NCBI GenBank assembly: GCA_947631275.1
Contig: CANRKR010000008.1
Span: 1-46,520, forward strand
Length of the DNA stretch: 46,520 bases
Direction of reading: 5' to 3'
Source of the DNA: an uncultured Akkermansia sp.
Lineage (GTDB): Bacteria > Verrucomicrobiota > Verrucomicrobiia > Verrucomicrobiales > Akkermansiaceae
A model generated the notes under the pieces. That model saw only the letters and a program-made list of their open reading frames with translations, was not told where the DNA came from and made no database searches. Below are positions 41,475 through 46,520 of the stretch, piece by piece (position 1 is the stretch's first letter; each line of letters starts with the position of its first letter). The position numbers and the translations under genes were made by a program.

Positions 41475-43526
41475 ATGAACATCAAACGAGCGATAGCGTG
41501 CATCGTGGCGGGGATGATGGGGGCGGGCATTGCGGCGGCAGAGTGGACTTCGCCCCACCCCTTGCAGTGGGAGCGAAAGGCTCCTGCTGCGTTGATACCT
41601 TTCCCCCAGAAGGTGGAATGGGGCAAGGAGAAATTGCCCATTCCCGGACGGGAGCAGTGGAAGCTTGTGTACGGCTTTGCAAAGCCTGAGAAGGGAAAAG
41701 ACAAGAGGGTGCAAACGGCGTGGGAAGGATTGATGAATGATTTGCCTGCCGGGAAGAAAAAATCCGAAGCGCCCGTCACCTGCACGCTCAAACAAGCTGA
41801 TGGGCAGGATATCCACGGAGAAGGGTATCGATTGACGGTGGGGAGTGATGGAGTGACCATTGAGGCGGCAGAGACGGCGGGATTTTTTAATGGTCTGCAA
41901 ACGCTGCGCCAGCTGGTGGCAGGCGGTAAAAACCTGCGCTACTGTCAGATCGTGGATTGGCCGGCTTTTGCCGTGCGAGGGTTCCACGAAGACTGCGGAC
42001 GCAACTTCCAGAGCATCGAGAGCTTGAAACGGCAGCTGGACATTGCATCGCGGCTCAAAGTCAACTATTTTCATTGGCATCTCACCGACAATCCCGGTTG
42101 GCATGTGCAGTGTAAAGCCTACCCGCAGCTCAATGATGCCAGGCATCGTACACGAGATCTGCACGACACCTACAGCTACGACCAGATACGCGAACTTATC
42201 GCTTTTGCTCGCGATCGCAATATCACCATCATCCCCGAGCTGGATATGCCCGGGCACAGTCAGTATTTCGTGAAAGCCTTTGGTTTCGCCATGCACACGG
42301 AGGAGGGCATGAAGGTGCTTGAGGATCTCATCCGCGAATTCTGCAAGGAAATACCGGCGGAGGATTGCCCTATCTTCCACATAGGAGCAGATGAAATTAA
42401 GGTCCCGAATGCCAAGGAATTTGTTTCTCGCATGAGCAACCTCTTGCTCTCTCTGGGGCGTACCCCGATGCAGTGGGGCGGACCGCGTGATTTGCCCGTG
42501 GGGGAGCACTCCATCTCGCAGAGGTGGGGCGAGGGCGGGGAGATGGTGGATCGATCGCTCAAGCCTGAGACCATCCAGTGCAGGACAATAGATTCAAGTA
42601 TGGGGTACACCAATTTGTTTGACCCGGCCATGTTGGTGCGCCGCTGGTTTTTCATGCGTCCTTGCGGAGTGGGCAAGGGGGACGAGCAGAAGATGGGAGT
42701 TCTCATCTGCAACTGGCCGGATATGCGAGTAGATGACAAGAGCAGCATTCCCCTTCACAGCGCGCAGTGGCCGGGCTTGTGCGCTATGGCAGAGCGTGCG
42801 TGGATCGGCGGGGATGGTGATGGCGATGGTCTTGCCTCCGATATGCCTGCCCCGGATACAGAGGCGGCTCAGGCCTTTATGCTCTTTGAAAAACGCATGG
42901 CGGCCTTACGCAAGACCATTTTCAAGGAAGAGCATTTCCCCTACTGGAGCGAGCATGCGCGCAAGTGGACGATCATCGGTCCTGTGCAGGAAGAGCAGAG
43001 GGATGAAGTGCGCGCCAGGGTATTGGCGGGGAAATTGGATGGCCTGGAGACGCGTTCAGCATACGGAGCGAATATTTATTTCCGCACCAAGCCTTCCACA
43101 GGATACCTGGGGCTCTTCCCGAGATCTAAACGCGGATCATGCGTGTGGGCTGTCATGGAGTACACGAGTAAGGATGGAGGAAAGGAACCCTTCATGATAG
43201 GCTTTGACGCACCTGCGCGTTCTTCTCGCCGTTACTCCGGCGTTCCCGAAGCCGGGGAGTGGTCGCAGTGCGGCACGAAAATATGGGTGAATGGCAGGGA
43301 ATTTAAGAATCCTCAGCGTTATAAACTTGCCGGAAAGAATCGCTATGAGCGCGATACCTGGTTTGCTCCTGCCAATGAGGATCCTCTTACGGATGAAGAA
43401 GTGTGGTGGGCTCACAAGCCGACGATGGTGCCTCTCAAGAAGGGGAAGAACACGATCATCATTGAGCAGCCTTACACAGGTGATTTTCAATCCTGGGGCG
43501 TATCGTTCATCCCGGTGCAAAAATGA
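41475..43526 (+). CDS. Secreted GH20 beta-N-acetylhexosaminidase, copy 1
   Basis: The frame opens inside the tRNA gene, but ATG 41475 gives a clear signal peptide (MNIKRAIACIVAGMMGAGIA, AAA before E), so I start there (683 aa). Residues ~110-140 form the small GH20b-like domain. The catalytic barrel starts at FAVRGFHEDCGRNFQSIE and contains NYFHWHLTDNPGWHVQ, IIPELDMPGHSQYF and the catalytic pair in IFHIGADEIK (Asp-Glu). A further ~150-residue C-terminal domain (KIWVNGREFKNP) is beta-rich. The enzyme removes terminal GlcNAc or GalNAc from glycans such as mucin, using substrate-assisted catalysis. It is followed after 1 bp by a paralogue. Confidence 0.93.
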   Translation: MNIKRAIACIVAGMMGAGIAAAEWTSPHPLQWERKAPAALIPFPQKVEWGKEKLPIPGREQWKLVYGFAKPEKGKDKRVQTAWEGLMNDLPAGKKKSEAPVTCTLKQADGQDIHGEGYRLTVGSDGVTIEAAETAGFFNGLQTLRQLVAGGKNLRYCQIVDWPAFAVRGFHEDCGRNFQSIESLKRQLDIASRLKVNYFHWHLTDNPGWHVQCKAYPQLNDARHRTRDLHDTYSYDQIRELIAFARDRNITIIPELDMPGHSQYFVKAFGFAMHTEEGMKVLEDLIREFCKEIPAEDCPIFHIGADEIKVPNAKEFVSRMSNLLLSLGRTPMQWGGPRDLPVGEHSISQRWGEGGEMVDRSLKPETIQCRTIDSSMGYTNLFDPAMLVRRWFFMRPCGVGKGDEQKMGVLICNWPDMRVDDKSSIPLHSAQWPGLCAMAERAWIGGDGDGDGLASDMPAPDTEAAQAFMLFEKRMAALRKTIFKEEHFPYWSEHARKWTIIGPVQEEQRDEVRARVLAGKLDGLETRSAYGANIYFRTKPSTGYLGLFPRSKRGSCVWAVMEYTSKDGGKEPFMIGFDAPARSSRRYSGVPEAGEWSQCGTKIWVNGREFKNPQRYKLAGKNRYERDTWFAPANEDPLTDEEVWWAHKPTMVPLKKGKNTIIIEQPYTGDFQSWGVSFIPVQK

Positions 43527-43527
43527 G

Positions 43528-45594
43528 ATGCGCCTGATAATCGCCATGCTCACTCTGCTGAGTGTAACCTTGCAGGGAGAGGAGGCGCCGTGGAATTCGC
43601 CGCACTCTCCGGAGGCGGAGGAGAATGCGCCTGCGGCGCTTATCCCGTTCCCGCGGGAGGTGGTGTGGGGCAAAGGCGAGTGGAAGATGCAACTTCCTCC
43701 CGGTTGGAGAGATGTCGCGCGCACGGGGCGTATCGGTGAGAAAGACGGCAGGATGCTTGACGTAGCGTGGAGTGGATTTTTCTCGGATGCGAGAAGCGAC
43801 AGCTCTCTATCCCCGGGTGAACGTTCTTCCTGCTTCTGCCTCGAGCTGGCGAGAGTTCCGGGATTACCTGCCGAGGGCGAGGAGGAAGGCTATCAGCTCG
43901 TTGTCAACGCGGGTGGCGTACGCCTCACTGCGCCGAGGCCGGCAGGTCTGTTCAACGGATTGCAAACACTGCGTCAGCTTGCGGCGGGCGGGCATTCCTC
44001 CCTGCCGTACTGTGAGATACTGGATTGGCCGGCATTCAAGGTGCGCGGGTTCCACGAGGATTGCGGACGCAACTTTCGCAGCATTGAGCGGTTGAAGAAG
44101 GAAATCGGTCTCGCCTCTCGTCTCAAGCTGAATTATTTTCACTGGCACCTCACGGATTTTCCCGCGTGGCACGTCCAGTGCAAAGCCTACCCTCAACTGA
44201 ACGCTCCCGAGCATCGGACGCGCGACCTGCACGATACCTACAGCTACGACCAGATACGCGAACTTATCGCTTTTGCTCGTGACCGCAACATCACCATCAT
44301 CCCCGAGCTGGATATGCCCGGGCACAGCGCCTACTTTGACAAGGCGTTCGGATTCCCGATGCACAGTGAACGGGGGATGCAGGTGTTGGAGACAGTCATC
44401 CGCGAATTTTGCGCCGAAGTGCCGGCGGAGGATTGTCCGATTTTTCACATTGGCGCCGATGAAATTCAGATACCGCATGCGAAAGAATTTGTGGTGCGGA
44501 TGAGCAAGTTGCTGCTCTCTCTGGGGCGCACTCCCATGCAGTGGGGCGGACCGAATGATCTGCCGGTCGGTGAGTTTTCGATCGCCCAGCGATGGGGGGA
44601 TGGCGCCGATCTCGCAGCAAAATCTTTACGAGCTGAGACGATTCACTGCCGCACCATTGATTCCAGCCCGGGGTACGCCAACCTTTTTGATCCCTCTCTG
44701 CTGGTGCGTCGCTGGTTCTTTCTGCGTCCCTGCGGGGTTGCGAAGGGAGATGACCAAAAGCTCGGCGCAATTTTTTGCATTTGGCCGGACATGCGGGTGG
44801 ATGATAAAAGCTGCATCCCTCTCTACAACGCCGTGTGGCCCGGCATCTGTGCTATGGCAGAGCGCTCCTGGAACGGCGGAGCAGGGGATGGTGACGCCTT
44901 CCCCGCCGATATGCCTCCGCCCGACACCGAACCCGGGCGTGCCTTTGCTCTCTTTGAAAAGCGCATGGAGCAGATCCGGCACAGTATTTTTGCCGATGAA
45001 CCCTTCCCGTACCACAGCGAGACCGGGCAGAAGTGGCTGCTCGTCGGACCTGTGCCGGAGGCACGGAAGGAAGAGGTGCGCGCAAAGGCGCTGGCGGGGG
45101 ATTACTCCGGGCTTCCTGTGCGTGTGGCTCACGGCGCCAGCCTTTATTTTCGCACCAGGCCCAACACAGGGCGCCTCGGGATGTTTGCCGACAGCGAGCC
45201 CGGCGAATGCATTTGGGCTGTGCGGAAGGTGCACGCGGAGCAAGCAGAGCAGCGACCGTATTTTGTGGGCTTCGATGCGCCTGCGCGCTCAGTGCGTCGC
45301 TGGTCCGGCATACCCCTCCCCGGCGAGTGGTCCCGGTGCGGCACAAAAGTTTGGGTGAATGGCAGAGAATTCAAAAATCCCCGCCGCTACGAGCTTGCCG
45401 GTAAAAATCGGCATGAACGTGATCCGTGGTCCGAGGAAATCAATGAGATTCCCCTTGTGGATGAGGAGGTGTGGTGGGCGCTTTCTCCTACGCCGTTTCC
45501 CCTGCAAAAAGGCGAGAACACCATCATTGTTGAGCAGCCGTACATCGGTCTCTTCCAGACCTGGAGCATCTCGATTATTCCTGCTGAGGAATAG
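43528..45594 (+). CDS. Secreted GH20 beta-N-acetylhexosaminidase, copy 2
   Basis: The frame is open from 43291 within copy 1, but ATG 43528 follows the stop of copy 1 by 1 bp and opens a signal peptide (MRLIIAMLTLLSVTLQGEEA), giving 688 residues. Domain order and motifs repeat copy 1: FKVRGFHEDCGRNFRSIE, NYFHWHLTDFPAWHVQ, IIPELDMPGHSAYF, IFHIGADEIQ (catalytic Asp-Glu) and C-terminal KVWVNGREFKNP. The tight spacing means one bicistronic mRNA. Divergence between the copies is widespread except in a nearly identical stretch (44227-44327). A different linkage or aglycone preference from copy 1 is likely but not visible. Confidence 0.93.
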   Translation: MRLIIAMLTLLSVTLQGEEAPWNSPHSPEAEENAPAALIPFPREVVWGKGEWKMQLPPGWRDVARTGRIGEKDGRMLDVAWSGFFSDARSDSSLSPGERSSCFCLELARVPGLPAEGEEEGYQLVVNAGGVRLTAPRPAGLFNGLQTLRQLAAGGHSSLPYCEILDWPAFKVRGFHEDCGRNFRSIERLKKEIGLASRLKLNYFHWHLTDFPAWHVQCKAYPQLNAPEHRTRDLHDTYSYDQIRELIAFARDRNITIIPELDMPGHSAYFDKAFGFPMHSERGMQVLETVIREFCAEVPAEDCPIFHIGADEIQIPHAKEFVVRMSKLLLSLGRTPMQWGGPNDLPVGEFSIAQRWGDGADLAAKSLRAETIHCRTIDSSPGYANLFDPSLLVRRWFFLRPCGVAKGDDQKLGAIFCIWPDMRVDDKSCIPLYNAVWPGICAMAERSWNGGAGDGDAFPADMPPPDTEPGRAFALFEKRMEQIRHSIFADEPFPYHSETGQKWLLVGPVPEARKEEVRAKALAGDYSGLPVRVAHGASLYFRTRPNTGRLGMFADSEPGECIWAVRKVHAEQAEQRPYFVGFDAPARSVRRWSGIPLPGEWSRCGTKVWVNGREFKNPRRYELAGKNRHERDPWSEEINEIPLVDEEVWWALSPTPFPLQKGENTIIVEQPYIGLFQTWSISIIPAEE

Positions 45595-45630
45595 GGGCCC
45601 TCGCATGCGTGCATTTTGTGTATTTTGGTG

Positions 45631-45659
45631 CTGACAAGCCTGCCGGCATTGCGTATAAT
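45631..45659 (+). promoter_or_regulatory. Promoter of the LOG-family gene with leaderless geometry
   Basis: -35 CTGACA (45631-45636), a 17-bp spacer and consensus -10 TATAAT (45654-45659) end 7 nt before ATG 45667, so the mRNA should begin at or next to the start codon. Confidence 0.8.
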
Positions 45660-45666
45660 GCACCGC

Positions 45667-46520
45667 ATGAGTAAACCGGAATTTCTGGCAGCGAGGGATT
45701 TGGATAGCCGTGCGGCAGGGCACCGGCGGCATTCCAGTATCCGCAGCACGGGTAACAGGGATCTTGACGCCCGGCTGGATGCTGTGGCGAGGGAGGTCTG
45801 CGGCAAGCATGATCCTCTCGTTGTGCGGCGACTGCTGGCCGGTGTGCTGGATGCCGCGAGCAGTGAGATTGAGGAGCACGATGTGGAGATGATGACGCGC
45901 ACGGTGGAGGAGATGCTGGCAGCGGATCGCATGTTCCTGCCCTACCGCAATGTGCGCAAGATCACCTGCTTCGGCAGCGCCCGCATCAAGGAAGATGACC
46001 CGGCCTACCAGCAGGCTCGCCACTTCGCTCGTCTCGCTGCCCGGCAGGGCTACATGATTATCACCGGCGGCGGTCCCGGTATCATGCAGGCCTGCAATGA
46101 GGGAGCCACTGAGCATCTTTCCTTCGGGCTGAATATCACCCTGCCGTATGAGCAGCACGCCAACCACGTGGTGGCAGACAGTGAGCGCATGATGAATTTT
46201 TACTACTTCTACACGCGCAAGCTCAATTTTCTCAAACAGACGGATGCCCTTGTCGCTTTTCCGGGCGGGTTCGGCACCATGGATGAAATTTACGAGAGCA
46301 TCACGCTCATGCAGACCGGCAAGTCAACATTGTTTCCGGTGATTTTGCTGGATCCTCCCGGGGAGACCTTCTGGAGCCGCTGGGTGCATTTCATCAGCAA
46401 GGAGCTTTTGGCAGCGGGACTGATTTCGCCGGAGGACATGAGTCTGTTGTACGTGAGCAAGAGTCCGGAAGATGCCCTGAGCGCCATCGAGCTGTTCTAC
46501 CGCCGCTTCCACTCATACTA
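45667..46520 (+). CDS. LOG-family (TIGR00730-like) protein, cut by the right edge
   Basis: I translated this frame by hand; it runs open from ATG 45667 to the window end, so the stop is outside. It begins MSKPEFLAARDLDSRAAGH, with a ~95-residue helical N-terminus before the Rossmann-like core. Core motifs are KITCFGSARIKEDDPAYQQA, MIITGGGPGIMQACNEGA and VAFPGGFGTMDEIYESI, the last being the PGGxGT...E signature of LOG/lysine-decarboxylase-like proteins. Family members hydrolyse nucleotide 5'-monophosphates at the N-glycosidic bond (cytokinin-riboside LOG, PpnN-type). The extra N-terminal part resembles the longer bacterial forms. The substrate is not determined. Confidence 0.9.
   Translation, partial: MSKPEFLAARDLDSRAAGHRRHSSIRSTGNRDLDARLDAVAREVCGKHDPLVVRRLLAGVLDAASSEIEEHDVEMMTRTVEEMLAADRMFLPYRNVRKITCFGSARIKEDDPAYQQARHFARLAARQGYMIITGGGPGIMQACNEGATEHLSFGLNITLPYEQHANHVVADSERMMNFYYFYTRKLNFLKQTDALVAFPGGFGTMDEIYESITLMQTGKSTLFPVILLDPPGETFWSRWVHFISKELLAAGLISPEDMSLLYVSKSPEDALSAIELFYRRFHSY

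Noticed and set aside
1..46520. CRISPR arrays, insertion sequences and prophage genes
   Set aside because: I saw no regularly spaced repeats with unique spacers, no transposase and no phage structural gene.

Overview
The window looks like chromosome of a Gram-negative bacterium of the Verrucomicrobiota, probably Akkermansia-like. It carries lipid A synthesis (LpxD) beside a periplasmic chaperone (OmpH/Skp), two secreted GH20 hexosaminidases of the mucin-degrading kind, and GC-rich housekeeping genes. The taxonomic call is inference: there is no rRNA or marker gene in the window.

Positions 1-31088 are one large surface-polysaccharide locus built as two divergent transcription units. The minus-strand unit (13227 down to 1) runs through a TagF-like polymerase, an IspD-like cytidylyltransferase, a second TagF-like enzyme, an SDR epimerase/reductase and a 996-residue fusion of those same three domains. 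It continues with a nucleotidyltransferase-kinase fusion, a HAD phosphatase, a ManA-type isomerase, a ribulose-phosphate-epimerase-like protein, a GT-B-like transferase and an acyltransferase cut by the window edge. Most genes overlap by 4-20 bases. This suggests a teichoic-acid-like phosphodiester polymer made from CDP-activated units. The plus-strand unit (13722-31088) opens with five overlapping small genes (nucleotidyltransferase, GDPD-like, HAD, degenerate nucleotidyltransferase, cupin). It then carries five WavE-family proteins with seven WavE-like domains, a kinase plus a nucleotidyltransferase-HAD fusion, an SDR, UDP-glucose dehydrogenase and a second acyltransferase. The two units meet at an AT-rich 494-bp intergenic region with a 28-bp imperfect inverted repeat, where an invertible or operator-type switch could sit.

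The strongest novelty signals are these. (i) The same kinase/nucleotidyltransferase/HAD trio occurs twice with different gene fusions, which argues for one activation pathway. (ii) The triple fusion has eroded cytidylyltransferase and SDR active sites while intact single-domain copies lie next to it. (iii) A 1.73-kb direct repeat, essentially identical, begins exactly at the start codons of two WavE genes 8,954 bp apart. (iv) A five-gene cassette contains a pseudo-nucleotidyltransferase.

Positions 31440-34164 hold two AAA ATPases, separated by a short 33-bp-period repeat. From 34382 to the end is ordinary chromosome: zupT, panC, a LolD-like ABC ATPase, ompH, lpxD, rppH, trmO, a serine hydrolase, tRNA-Thr and two identical tRNA-Lys, two tandem GH20 enzymes and a LOG-family gene cut by the right edge. 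Several genes here share one promoter geometry, a -10 box exactly 7 nt before ATG, implying leaderless mRNAs.
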